Shown here in pieces: positions 1 through 9,058 of a stretch of DNA of 64,000 nt. The notes below the pieces were generated by a model that was not told the origin of the DNA, ran no database searches, and was given only the letters and a program-made list of their open reading frames with translations. How positions within the stretch are numbered: position 1 is the first letter of the stretch; every line of letters begins with the position of its first letter. Origin of the DNA: Gemmatimonas sp. Its GTDB lineage: Bacteria > Gemmatimonadota > Gemmatimonadetes > Gemmatimonadales > Gemmatimonadaceae. A program made the position numbers and the translations under genes. The stretch is taken from the NCBI GenBank assembly GCA_025361705.1, contig JANYJW010000052.1, positions 1 to 64,000 of the forward strand. Reading direction: 5' to 3'.

Positions 1-153
1 ATCGTTGCAGCAGATGACATGGGCTGGTCTCCGCGAAAGGGCGACAGCAACACCGTCGCCGGTGGCTCTGGCAACTCCGACTCGCCTCGTGAGGAGCTAA
101 CCCACGCAAGAGTCGGAGGCCAGCCCAGTCATATTTTCTAGCCCGCAACGCCT

Positions 154-699
154 ATGGCCCTTGTTGCCCTTCTGAAGGGAATTAACGTCGGCGGTCACCG
201 CGCCTTCCGCCCGAGCATGTTGGCGGAGGCACTGGACCGGTTCGGCGCCATCAACGTTGGCGCGGCGGGGACGTTCGTCATCCGCAAGCGGGTCAGCCGG
301 AGGCAGCTGCGGGCGGAGGTAGGCCAGCACCTGCCGTTCAAGGTGGAGATCGTGATTTGCGCGGGCCGCGACATCCTGAGTCTCGCGTCCCAGCAGCCGT
401 TCGCTGGCCAGCCAACTGGGCAGGCGGTCGTACCCTTCGTGAGCGTGCTCGCTCAGCGCAGCCGCTCGACAACTCGACCGCCCCTCGCCTTGCCACCGAC
501 CGGCCGATGGTGCGTGAAGGTTCTGGCCTACCAGCACCCTTTCGTTTTGGGCATATACCGCCGGGAGATGCGAGCGATCAGCTACTTGGGACAACTGGAG
601 AAGGTCGTTGGTGTTCCGATGACCGTCCGTAGCTGGAACACCATCCAAGCCATCGCCGACATTCTCCAGGAGGGGAAGCGTCGCCCCGTTGCGGGCTAA
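154..699 (+). CDS. DUF1697 family protein
   Basis: The 181-residue product opens with ALLKGINVGG, which matches the N-terminal signature of the DUF1697 family (ALLRGINVGG). The family is small, cytosolic and of unknown biochemical role. There is no signal peptide and no membrane segment. The length agrees with the usual size of about 170-185 residues. The ATG at 154 is the natural start because it begins directly at the family signature. The gene stands alone: the 153 bases before it hold nothing recognisable and the next gene begins about 280 bases downstream. The family assignment is good; the function is unknown. Confidence 0.75.
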   Translation: MALVALLKGINVGGHRAFRPSMLAEALDRFGAINVGAAGTFVIRKRVSRRQLRAEVGQHLPFKVEIVICAGRDILSLASQQPFAGQPTGQAVVPFVSVLAQRSRSTTRPPLALPPTGRWCVKVLAYQHPFVLGIYRREMRAISYLGQLEKVVGVPMTVRSWNTIQAIADILQEGKRRPVAG

Positions 700-981
700 C
701 CGAGGAGTTTTCAGGGACCCAGGCCGGTCCGACTTCAGTGAAATCCGCGCCGGGCGGCGGTGTGACCGCGACTCGGCCGCGCGCGACAGCGCCGGACGCC
801 CGCGTCGGCGCACCTTTCATCCGGCCGCATAACAACGTTACGATTGGCCGCTGCGCATTTCGGCAAAGTTGAGCGCCGGGTGGCGCCGGCCGCGCGGACA
901 TCGCAATTTCTCCGCGTTCCTCTTCACGGCGGTGACGCCCTCCCGCCGCTGCCCTGACTCCGTTCGCCACTCGAGACACCA
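700..981. other. Intergenic region upstream of the tricorn-like protease gene
   Basis: This 282-base spacer separates the DUF1697 gene from the tricorn-like protease gene. It is GC-rich. I see no RNA gene, no hairpin followed by a T-run, and no convincing paired -35/-10 promoter. Any promoter for the protease gene must lie here, but I cannot point to it. Confidence 0.4.
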
Positions 982-3900
982 ATGCTCCGTCGCTGCGCGC
1001 TCCTGCTCGCACTCGTCGGCCAAAGCGCCGTCGCTCAGGTTCCCCAGACTCCCCAGGCTCCCCAAGCCTCCACCCCGGGCGCCCTCGGCTTCTACCGCTT
1101 CCCTGCCATCCACGGCAACACCATCGTCTTCGCAGCCGAAGGCGACCTGTGGTCGGTTCCCACCGGCGGCGGACTCGCGCACCGCCTGACGACGCACGCC
1201 GCCGAGGAGAGCGATCCCGTCATCTCCCCGGACGGCAAGACGCTGGCCTTCACCGCACGGTACGAGGGACAAGCCGCCCTCTACACGATGCCCATCGCCG
1301 GCGGATCGCCCACGCGCTGGACCTACGATGGCGATGCGGCCGTCGCCACCACGTGGACGCCCGACGGCCGCCTGGTCTACCGCACCACGCAGTACGCGAG
1401 CATCCCGAAGAGCGAGATGGTGGAGCTGAACCTCGGCACCAACACGCGCACGCGGGTGCCGCTCGCCGGCGCCTCCGAGGGCTCGTACGACGCGTCGGGC
1501 AGGACCATCTACTTCGTGCGCCCGGGCTTCCACAACAACGTCACCAAGCGCTACACGGGCGGCACGGCTCGGCAAGTCTGGAAGTACACGCTGGGCGCCG
1601 CCGAGGCGGTGCAGCTCACTGGGCAGGACTACAATGGCGAGTCCCACTCGCCCATGTGGTATCAGGGGCGCGTCTACTTCGTCACGGATCGCGACGGCCA
1701 GATGAACCTCTGGTCGATGAAGGACGACGGCAGCGACCGCAAACAAATCACCAGGCACACGGGCTGGGACGTGCGCACGCCCAAGCTCTCGCCCGACGGC
1801 AAGATCGTCTACCAGCTCCAGGCCGACATCTGGCTGCTCGACATCGCCAGCGGCCAGACGCAGCTGGTCCCCATCTCGCTCGCCACCGACCTCGATCAGC
1901 TCCGCGAGCGCTGGGTGAAAGACCCCATCAGTTCGCTCACCTCGGCGCACCTGTCACCCGACGGCGATCGCGTGGTGCTCACGTCGCGCGGCCGGGTGTT
2001 CGTGGCACCGGTGAAGGGCGGCCGACTCGTGCGCGCCTCCACCAAGGACAGCGTGCGCTTGCGCGACGCGGCCTTCTCGTCCGACGGCAAGTCGCTGCTC
2101 GCGCTCAGCGACGAGAGCGGCGAGCTCGAGTGGGTGCGCCTCCCCGCCAATGGCGTGGGTCCCGACGCGGCGCTCACGACCAATGGCCACATTCTGCGCT
2201 TCCGCGGCGTCCCCTCGGGCGACGGCAAGTGGCTTGCGTGGAGCGACAACAACCGCGACCTCTGGGTGATGAATCTCGCCACGAGGGAGATGAGCAAGGT
2301 CTCCGAGAATCGCGAAGGCACGGGCGACCTCGCATGGTCGCCCGACAACCGCTGGCTGGCGTATGAAATGACGGCGCCGAACTCGTTCCAGCAGATCAAG
2401 CTCTACAGCGTGGACTCACGCACGAGCATCGCGCTCACGTCGGACCGCACCAACAGCAGTGCTCCGGCGTGGGACACCAAGGGCGAGTTCATCTACTTCC
2501 TCTCCGATCGCAACCTCCGCACGCTCGTCGGCGCGCCGTGGGGCAATCGCCGTCCCGAGCCATACTTCGACAAGGAAATCGAGATCTACCAGGTGGCGCT
2601 GCGCGCCGGCCTGCGCTCGCCGTTCCTCGCGAACGACGAACTCCACAAGCCGGCGCCCGCCGTCGCACGCTTTGACACCAGTTACGCCGGCCAGATGGGC
2701 GACAATGCAAGAGTGGCCCCGAAGAGTGACAGCGCCAAGGCCCGACCGAAGAACGACAACATCACGCCCATTACGATCGAAATCGACGGGCTGCAGGAAC
2801 GCCTTCGCCGCCTTCCGGTGCCGAGCGGCAATTACGGCTGGCTCGCGGCCACCGGCGACGCGCTCTTCTACACGTCGCGCGGGTCAGGCGCCGACGGCAA
2901 GACTGACCTGATGGCGCTGAAGATCAACAACGAGAAACCCGACCCGGTGGTGGTGCTCGACGCCATTCGATCGGCGGAGCTGTCGGGCAACAACAGGAAG
3001 CTGCTGGTGCGCAAGGACAACGCGCTGTACGTGCTCGACGCGCGTGCGGCCAAGGCGGGAAACATCGTCGACAGCCGACTCGACCTTTCCAGTTGGACGT
3101 TCAGCATCGACCCGCGTGACGACTTCCGCCAGCTCTTCGTGGATGCGTGGCGGTTGGAGCGCGACTGGTTCTACGACCCCAACATGCATGGCGTGGACTA
3201 CAAGGCCGCGCTCCGCAAGTACGGCGCGTTGGTGCCGCGCATCACCACGCGCGGCGAGTTGAACGATCTCATTGGATGGGCCGTGGGTGAGCTGTCGGCG
3301 CTGCACACCTCCGTGGGCGGCGGCGACCTGCGGCGCGGCGACGACAATGTGGCCGTGGCCTCACTGGGCGCTCGCCTCTTCCGCGATCCGGCCAAGGGCG
3401 GCTACCGCATCGACTACATCTACCGGGCCGATCCGGACTTCCCCGCCGAGCGTGCGCCGCTCGCGGATCCCGACCTGCACGTGAGGGTCGGCGACGTGAT
3501 CACCGCGGTGAATGGCACGAAGGTGCTCGCCGTGCAGGACATCGGCGAGCTGCTGCGCAATCAGGTGGGCAAGCAGGTGCTGCTGTCGATCGGCGACGGC
3601 GCCACGGCGCACGACATCATCGTGGAACCGATCAGCAGCGAGTCCAGCCTGCGCTACACCGACTGGGAGTACACGCGCCGCCTCGCCACGGAGTCGATGA
3701 GCGGCGGCGCGGTGGGCTACGTGCACCTGCGCGCCATGGGGAACGGCGACATCGACCAGTTCTACCGCCAGTTCACGCCGGCATTCAACAGGCAGGGGCT
3801 CATTCTCGACATGCGGCAGAACCGCGGCGGCAACATCGACTCGTGGGTGCTCGAGATGCTGTCGCGCAAGGCGTGGATGTACTGGAAGAACCGCGTGGGC

Positions 3901-4320
3901 GAGCCGTACTGGAACATGCAGGGCGCGTTCCGCGGGCACATGGTGATGCTCGTCGATCAGGAGACCGCGAGCGACGGCGAGGCGGTGGCCGACGGGTTCC
4001 GCCGGCTCGGGCTTGGCGCGGTGATCGGCGCGCGCACGTGGGGCGGCGAGATCTGGCTGAGCGGCACGAACACGCTCACCGACGGCGGCGTCGCGCGCGC
4101 GCCAATGATGGGTGTGTACGGCCCCGAGGGGCAATGGCTCATCGAGCAGGAGGGCGTGAAGCCCGACATCGTGGTCGAAAACCTGCCGCACGCGACGTTC
4201 AACGGGCAGGACGCGCAGCTGGACGCGGCCGTCGCGTACCTGAAGAAGAAGATCGCCGAGGATCCGCGCCCGGTGCCGGCGCCGCCGCCGTATCCGAAGA
4301 AGGCGCGGACCGCGCCGTAG
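982..4320 (+). CDS. Secreted tricorn protease homologue (S41 family)
   Basis: The 1112-residue protein begins with a cleavable signal peptide (about residues 1-19, ending AVAQ), so it is exported. Residues about 30-330 and 340-560 carry WD/TolB-like propeller repeats (ISPDGKTLAF, LSPDGDRVVL). A tricorn C1 region, a PDZ segment (about 815-880) and an S41 peptidase core follow. The likely nucleophile is Ser997 in TASDGE, matching the ASDG motif of archaeal tricorn, and His775 in SALHTS fits the catalytic His. The length is close to that of Thermoplasma tricorn. The family degrades oligopeptides; in bacteria the secreted forms are thought to recycle peptides in the periplasm. It appears monocistronic. 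Confidence 0.92.
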   Translation: MLRRCALLLALVGQSAVAQVPQTPQAPQASTPGALGFYRFPAIHGNTIVFAAEGDLWSVPTGGGLAHRLTTHAAEESDPVISPDGKTLAFTARYEGQAALYTMPIAGGSPTRWTYDGDAAVATTWTPDGRLVYRTTQYASIPKSEMVELNLGTNTRTRVPLAGASEGSYDASGRTIYFVRPGFHNNVTKRYTGGTARQVWKYTLGAAEAVQLTGQDYNGESHSPMWYQGRVYFVTDRDGQMNLWSMKDDGSDRKQITRHTGWDVRTPKLSPDGKIVYQLQADIWLLDIASGQTQLVPISLATDLDQLRERWVKDPISSLTSAHLSPDGDRVVLTSRGRVFVAPVKGGRLVRASTKDSVRLRDAAFSSDGKSLLALSDESGELEWVRLPANGVGPDAALTTNGHILRFRGVPSGDGKWLAWSDNNRDLWVMNLATREMSKVSENREGTGDLAWSPDNRWLAYEMTAPNSFQQIKLYSVDSRTSIALTSDRTNSSAPAWDTKGEFIYFLSDRNLRTLVGAPWGNRRPEPYFDKEIEIYQVALRAGLRSPFLANDELHKPAPAVARFDTSYAGQMGDNARVAPKSDSAKARPKNDNITPITIEIDGLQERLRRLPVPSGNYGWLAATGDALFYTSRGSGADGKTDLMALKINNEKPDPVVVLDAIRSAELSGNNRKLLVRKDNALYVLDARAAKAGNIVDSRLDLSSWTFSIDPRDDFRQLFVDAWRLERDWFYDPNMHGVDYKAALRKYGALVPRITTRGELNDLIGWAVGELSALHTSVGGGDLRRGDDNVAVASLGARLFRDPAKGGYRIDYIYRADPDFPAERAPLADPDLHVRVGDVITAVNGTKVLAVQDIGELLRNQVGKQVLLSIGDGATAHDIIVEPISSESSLRYTDWEYTRRLATESMSGGAVGYVHLRAMGNGDIDQFYRQFTPAFNRQGLILDMRQNRGGNIDSWVLEMLSRKAWMYWKNRVGEPYWNMQGAFRGHMVMLVDQETASDGEAVADGFRRLGLGAVIGARTWGGEIWLSGTNTLTDGGVARAPMMGVYGPEGQWLIEQEGVKPDIVVENLPHATFNGQDAQLDAAVAYLKKKIAEDPRPVPAPPPYPKKARTAP

Positions 4321-4324
4321 CCGA

Positions 4325-4354
4325 TTGACTTTATGCTACAAAGTACTCTACATT
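4325..4354 (+). promoter_or_regulatory. Possible promoter of the DUF4153 gene
   Basis: TTGACT (4325-4330), an 18-base spacer and TACATT (4349-4354) form a plausible sigma-70 promoter about 28 bases before the chosen ATG of the next gene. The spacer contains CTACAAAGTAC, which has the TAC-AAA-GTA near-palindrome a repressor could bind. This is an AT-rich island in a very GC-rich region. It starts five bases after the tricorn stop codon. Confidence 0.4.
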
Positions 4355-4382
4355 GCACCGCCCCCCGGTTCACGCAGACTCC

Positions 4383-5630
4383 ATGGCCATGCCGACCTCG
4401 TCCCAGCAACTCCGCGACTCGCTCGCAGCCCCCGCCGCGCTCGAGACCCTGTATCGCGAGGACGAGGCGGCGTTCCGCTCCGCGTTCGCCGATGTCGCCC
4501 ACGACGCTCCCCACTCGGAGACGGTGCGGGTCTGGCTCGCCCGCCTCGACTATCAGGCGCCGTCGCGCGCGTGGACTGGCCGTCCGTTCTGGACCGCCCT
4601 CGCCCTCGCGGTCGGCATTGCCCTGATCGTTCGCCTCCCGGCCCTCGTGCTGGGCACCGAGTGGTACTATGCGCGCCTGGCCCCGTCGTTCGTCATCTTC
4701 TCGGTCGCCGGCTACTTCTGGAGCATGCGCCGCGACCCACGCACGCTCGGCATCGGCGCGACGCTGGCCGTCATCATCGCCGCGTATGCCACGCTGCTCC
4801 CCGCCGGGCAGGCGCCGTCGGTGGTGATGGCGCTGATTCACCTCCCCATCCTCGTCTGGGCATTTCTGGGATATACCTTCGCCGGCGGTGACTGGCGCGA
4901 GGCCGACGCACGCATGCGATTCGTCCGCTATAACGGCGACCTGCTCATCCTCGTCGTGCTGGTGGGGCTCAGTGGCTTTGTCTTCAGCGGACTCACCGTC
5001 GGCCTCTTCTCGCTTATCACGAAGAACGCCGAGCAATGGTATTTTCCGAACGTCGGACTCATGGGCGCCGTCGCCGTGCCGGTTGCCGCCACCTACCTGT
5101 ACGACGCCGTGTTCAACGGACGCACCGGCATCGCCCCCGTGCTCGCGCGCGCCTTCGCGCCGCTCTTTCTCGTCATGACCACCGCGTACCTCGTGGTCGC
5201 GCTGGTCGGCGGGCAGAACCCGTTCGTCGACCGGCGTGCGCTCATCGTGGTCAACGGGCTGCTGCTCCTCGTGCTCGGCATGTCGGTCTTCTCTTTTGCG
5301 GAGCGCGGCGACCACGACAAGGCGGCGTGGTCCGACTACGTGAACGTCGCACTGCTCGCCGTGACGCTCGTTGTCGACGCGGTGGCCCTTGCCGCCATCG
5401 TCTTCCGCCTCTCGGAGCACGGCTTTACTCCAAACCGCGTCGTCGTCCTCGGCGCCAACGTGGTGATCCTGGGGCACCTCGTGCGGATGTGCTGGGCATC
5501 GCTCGGCTTCCTGCGCGGCCGGCACGACACGCAGGCCGTGCGCCAGGCGGTGGCGGGATATCTCCCCGTGTACGCCGGATGGGCGGCGCTCGTCGCCTTC
5601 GTGCTGCCGCTGGTGTTTCGCTTCACCTGA
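4383..5630 (+). CDS. DUF4153 family multi-pass membrane protein
   Basis: From the ATG at 4383 the product has 415 residues. A soluble N-terminal stretch of about 65 residues is followed by roughly ten hydrophobic segments. The pattern of paired helices with short loops, including the central GLSGFVFSGLTVGLF segment and the WYFPNVGLMGAVAVP segment, resembles DUF4153 inner-membrane proteins, whose role is unknown. An in-frame ATG at 4353 would add ten residues, but 4383 leaves more room after the putative promoter. It is transcribed away from the tricorn gene and converges on the acyltransferase remnant. Confidence 0.65.
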   Translation: MAMPTSSQQLRDSLAAPAALETLYREDEAAFRSAFADVAHDAPHSETVRVWLARLDYQAPSRAWTGRPFWTALALAVGIALIVRLPALVLGTEWYYARLAPSFVIFSVAGYFWSMRRDPRTLGIGATLAVIIAAYATLLPAGQAPSVVMALIHLPILVWAFLGYTFAGGDWREADARMRFVRYNGDLLILVVLVGLSGFVFSGLTVGLFSLITKNAEQWYFPNVGLMGAVAVPVAATYLYDAVFNGRTGIAPVLARAFAPLFLVMTTAYLVVALVGGQNPFVDRRALIVVNGLLLLVLGMSVFSFAERGDHDKAAWSDYVNVALLAVTLVVDAVALAAIVFRLSEHGFTPNRVVVLGANVVILGHLVRMCWASLGFLRGRHDTQAVRQAVAGYLPVYAGWAALVAFVLPLVFRFT

Positions 5631-5632
5631 GT

Positions 5633-5659
5633 CCGACGGCGGCGCACCAGCACCGTCGG
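5633..5659. terminator. Hairpin between convergent genes
   Basis: CCGACGG (5633-5639) and CCGTCGG (5653-5659) form a perfect 7-bp stem with a 13-base loop, directly after the DUF4153 stop and before the acyltransferase stop on the other strand. No T-tract follows, so termination on either strand is only plausible. Confidence 0.4.
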
Positions 5660-5679
5660 TCAGGAATGGCCGACGGCCG

Positions 5680-6357
5680 CTACAGCGCCTGCCCCCGCCC
5701 GCCCGTGAGCACCCCGTAAACGCGGGGTGCCATCTGGCGCAGCGATGCACCGACCAGCACGCAGAATGCCGTGATGGCTGTCGGCAGCAGCACGAACACC
5801 CACAGCCGGTGGTGCGGCATGCCCCCGACGAGCGGGAAGACCCAGATCATCGCGTAGTACACCAGCGGCACGTGCAGCGCATAGATGATGAACGAGAAGC
5901 CACTCAGCCAGACGAACCCGCGTCGTGCCATGGCCCAGCGCACCGCGTCGTCGACGCCGTACCACATCACGACCATGCCGAGGGCAACGACGGCCTTGTG
6001 CAGCACGAGCATCGCGATGGCGCGTTCCATCGTGGCCGCCGAGGGCCCCGACGCGAGATGCGGATCGTGGGCGAAGGCGAGCCACGACTTGAGGGCCGCC
6101 AACGACACCCACGCCGCGGCCGCAGGGCCCAGGCGCAGCCACGCCGGACGTGCCTCGATATCGCGGCCTGTCTTGCAGAGCCAGACGCCGAGCGTGAAGA
6201 AGAGGAGCCCTTCGCCCTCAAAGAACCAGGCACCGATGGTTGCCAGCCAGAGAACGCCCATTACGCCGAACGTCAGGCGCGGCCGGCGCAACACCGCGGT
6301 GCGGATCCACGAATGCCCTGAGATGGTGTTTCGACGCTCGCCCGTACCCATGCCCAC
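5680..6357 (-). CDS. Acyltransferase family 3 membrane protein, N-terminally truncated
   Basis: The 225-residue product has about six hydrophobic segments and the C-terminal hallmarks of acyltransferase-3 (OafA/NodX-type) proteins: FFTLGVWLCK and the late segment SGFSFIIYALHVPLVYY. Complete members have about 350-400 residues and about ten helices. The N-terminal half with the catalytic histidine region is missing here. The first codons lie in a GTGCCC/GGGCAC-rich micro-repeat (about 6345-6375), which may mark a deletion joint. It starts 19 bases after the MGH1-type hydrolase stop and may be read through from it. Enzymatic activity is doubtful; this may be a degenerate gene. Confidence 0.6.
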   Translation of the reverse strand: MGMGTGERRNTISGHSWIRTAVLRRPRLTFGVMGVLWLATIGAWFFEGEGLLFFTLGVWLCKTGRDIEARPAWLRLGPAAAAWVSLAALKSWLAFAHDPHLASGPSAATMERAIAMLVLHKAVVALGMVVMWYGVDDAVRWAMARRGFVWLSGFSFIIYALHVPLVYYAMIWVFPLVGGMPHHRLWVFVLLPTAITAFCVLVGASLRQMAPRVYGVLTGGRGQAL

Positions 6358-6376
6358 ACCGTGCCCGTGCCCGCAC

Positions 6377-9031
6377 CTAGGGCACCGCAGTCACGCGCAG
6401 GGACTCAATCAGCGCCGTAGACACGTGCCGATTCATGTTCTCATCCAGCGCCGTCCACGCCAGCGTCACCACATGCCGACCCGCTGACAGCGTGACGACG
6501 AGCGGATTGGTGTATCCCCAGTCGTCCCACCGCCCCGCCCCACGTTGCGGCATCACCAGCACACCGGCGTCGCGCCCGTCGACGCGCACCGTGCGCACCG
6601 CCGCCTTGTCCTCGGTGTTGATGGGGCCGCTGCCGTTGGCATAGCGCGCATCGAGTGCGAAGCGGCCCGCGTGCGGCACCGTGACCTCAAACCGCACCGC
6701 GTCTCGTGCGGCACGCTCGATGCGCACCGGCCCCGGCGGGGCGCCAACTGGACGTACCACCAGATCGGCCCCGTCCGCGATGACGCGCACCGGTTCGCTC
6801 AGGAACGACGACGTGCCGCTGCTGTCCAGCGCCGCCACCTGCATTTCGGTGAGCGTTGGCCCTGCACGCACGGGCAGCGATGTGGCGCGCACCGTGTCGA
6901 CGGCGCGCCCGTCACGTACCACGACATAGCGGACCGCGCCGGGAACCGCGGACCACACCAACGATGGTCCCGCGCTGTCCGCGCGCATCGTCACCCCGGG
7001 TGTCGCTGGCGCCACGCGCGCCGCCACGAGGCGCACCGTCGACGCCGGCCACCGGCCGTCGAGCTCGATATCGACGACATGCGCGCCGACGAGCGTCGCC
7101 AGCACCTCGGCCCGTGCCACAGTCCGCCCGTCAACCGCACAGCGCTTCACGCCACTTCCCGCGCCATGCACCCGCACCGTCAACACCGCGCCGCGGTACC
7201 GCACGCCGCGGAGCACACGCTCGCCAGCGTACGACGGAGGCACCATGGGCCGGAACACCAGCCGCTGCTCCTCGGCACGCATGCCAAAGAGCACGCGGTA
7301 CGTCATGGCGAGCGTGCCCGCCACGCTCCACAGCTGGCGGTCGGAGTTGAGTGCCGTCCCCTCGAAGTGGCCCGTGGACGCGACCATGTTCTCCTTGTTG
7401 GTGAGGAACAGCGCGGCGCCGCGCGCGAGCGACGCAAGCCCGTGTTCCACCGCCGCCGTCGCCCCGGCATCGGCCGCCGCCCACGTCCAGTACGCCGTCA
7501 CGAAGGGCCAGATGGTGGCGTTGTGGTAGAACGGCACATCGGCAATGAACGGCCAGAATGTCGGCGTACCGAACGGCACCAGCGGCGCAGCCTGCATCAC
7601 CCGCGCGCGCTGCGCCGGCAGCGTGGCGCCATACACCAGCGACAGCGCCTCGCCCAGCGCCTCGGCGCTCGGTGAGCGCGACAGCGCCACGCGACCGTAG
7701 CGGAACTGCGCGTGCCAGCCGAGTTGCTCCTGCCACAGGTAGCGCGACATGCCGGCACGCACCGAGTCGGCGCGCGCGTCCCACGGCCCCGCAGGCTCGC
7801 CAAGTGCGCGCGCCATCGCTGCCAGCACCCGATACGCGCCGTGGTGCACCGCGTTGGTGCCAAGCGCCTGCGACTGGTAGATGTCGGCCGGCTGCATCCA
7901 GCGCGGATAGCTCTGCTCGCGCCAGTCGAGAAACGATGACTCGCCGCGCACGAGGCCCGTGGACGCATCAAACGCGGCGTGCCGGTCGGCCACGGCAGAG
8001 CGACTGATGATGTCGTACGCCTGACGCAGCCAGCCGCGGTCGCCCGTCATCGCGTACACTTCCCACGCCGCCAGTGCCCACGTCATCCGGTCGGTGGAGA
8101 TGGGCCACGAGCCGCCCGTGCCGGTGTCCTGGATGATGCGCCCCGCCGAGTCGACCTTCATCATCAGGCTGGTGCGCGCCGCGTCGGGGGCGACGAAGGC
8201 GAGGGCAAGCACCGTGCTCAGCGCCACGTCACGCGTCCACACACCGGGCCACTTGGCGCCGGCGGCGAGGGCGCCGTCGGGGCGCTGCAGTTCGCGCAGT
8301 TCCTCGATCGACAGGCGATAGAGCGCGTCGAGCAGGGGCTGTGACGACGTCAGCTCGGGATGCCCGGACACGCCGAGCCGCCGCGCCCACATCGCTCGGC
8401 CGTCCGCGCCAAGCGGCCGCAGGTAGTCGGTGCGGAACGGCAACGTCACCTCGTAGATGCCATCACCGTCCGGGTCCTTGAGTTCCTGGGGCATGCCCGG
8501 CGTGTACCGGCGCACGTCCCACTGCAGCGGGTCGGTGTCGCCAATCACCCACACGCTCTCGAGCGCCGTCACGCGCGCACCGAGCGGTGGCGTGTACCCA
8601 CCCTGTGCGGTGATACTGCGCCGCACGGCGCGCATATCGAGACGGATGGTGACCTGCGCGACGCCGTCCTCGCCCTCGCGCGCATCCTCTGGTCGCGGCA
8701 ACACCGGCTGCGGCGGCACGCCAAACGCATACAGCGGCGTCACCTGCCGCCCGCCCTCCGGCCGCAGGTTGATGGTGTGCTCGATGCCAGGCGGGAACTC
8801 GTTGTCCACACCGTTGAGCGCGAACTTGAAGTGCACCTCGCGGGCTGCGCGCGGATAGTTGGACGTGATGGTGTCGCGGCCGTGCGCCGTCGCCTCGAAC
8901 CGCCCCTGGCGCACGCCGGTCGCCGTCATCTGGTAAGTCGGCGACGAATAGAGCACCGCCTGCGCGTGGAGTGGTGCGGCGGCAAGCGCGATGAGCGCGC
9001 CGCTCAACGCGCCCCAGCGTGGTGTCTTCAT
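6377..9031 (-). CDS. Secreted MGH1-type (glucosidase-like) glycoside hydrolase
   Basis: From the ATG at 9031 the protein has 884 residues; a GTG six bases earlier is an alternative, and GGGAG lies upstream of both. A signal peptide ends near LHAQA. An N-terminal beta domain (about 30-200) leads into an (alpha/alpha)6-barrel region (about 230-600). Motifs such as WPGVWTRDVALS and WPISTDRMTWALAAWEVY resemble the MGH1-like, GH63-related and debranching glucosidase group. A C-terminal beta domain (about 755-884, GRWDDWGYTN) looks like a CBM6/35-type module. As the fifth gene of the Sus-like locus it probably trims maltodextrins or alpha-glucans. The exact substrate is not certain. Confidence 0.75.
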   Translation of the reverse strand: MKTPRWGALSGALIALAAAPLHAQAVLYSSPTYQMTATGVRQGRFEATAHGRDTITSNYPRAAREVHFKFALNGVDNEFPPGIEHTINLRPEGGRQVTPLYAFGVPPQPVLPRPEDAREGEDGVAQVTIRLDMRAVRRSITAQGGYTPPLGARVTALESVWVIGDTDPLQWDVRRYTPGMPQELKDPDGDGIYEVTLPFRTDYLRPLGADGRAMWARRLGVSGHPELTSSQPLLDALYRLSIEELRELQRPDGALAAGAKWPGVWTRDVALSTVLALAFVAPDAARTSLMMKVDSAGRIIQDTGTGGSWPISTDRMTWALAAWEVYAMTGDRGWLRQAYDIISRSAVADRHAAFDASTGLVRGESSFLDWREQSYPRWMQPADIYQSQALGTNAVHHGAYRVLAAMARALGEPAGPWDARADSVRAGMSRYLWQEQLGWHAQFRYGRVALSRSPSAEALGEALSLVYGATLPAQRARVMQAAPLVPFGTPTFWPFIADVPFYHNATIWPFVTAYWTWAAADAGATAAVEHGLASLARGAALFLTNKENMVASTGHFEGTALNSDRQLWSVAGTLAMTYRVLFGMRAEEQRLVFRPMVPPSYAGERVLRGVRYRGAVLTVRVHGAGSGVKRCAVDGRTVARAEVLATLVGAHVVDIELDGRWPASTVRLVAARVAPATPGVTMRADSAGPSLVWSAVPGAVRYVVVRDGRAVDTVRATSLPVRAGPTLTEMQVAALDSSGTSSFLSEPVRVIADGADLVVRPVGAPPGPVRIERAARDAVRFEVTVPHAGRFALDARYANGSGPINTEDKAAVRTVRVDGRDAGVLVMPQRGAGRWDDWGYTNPLVVTLSAGRHVVTLAWTALDENMNRHVSTALIESLRVTAVP

Positions 9032-9058
9032 GGCCACCGGTCTCCCGCCGTCAGGGTG

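Noticed and set aside
1-153. Possible integron-type attachment sites around the DUF1697 gene (CTAACC on both sides)
   Set aside because: Only six bases match, the required inverse core partner is missing, and no integrase is present in the window.
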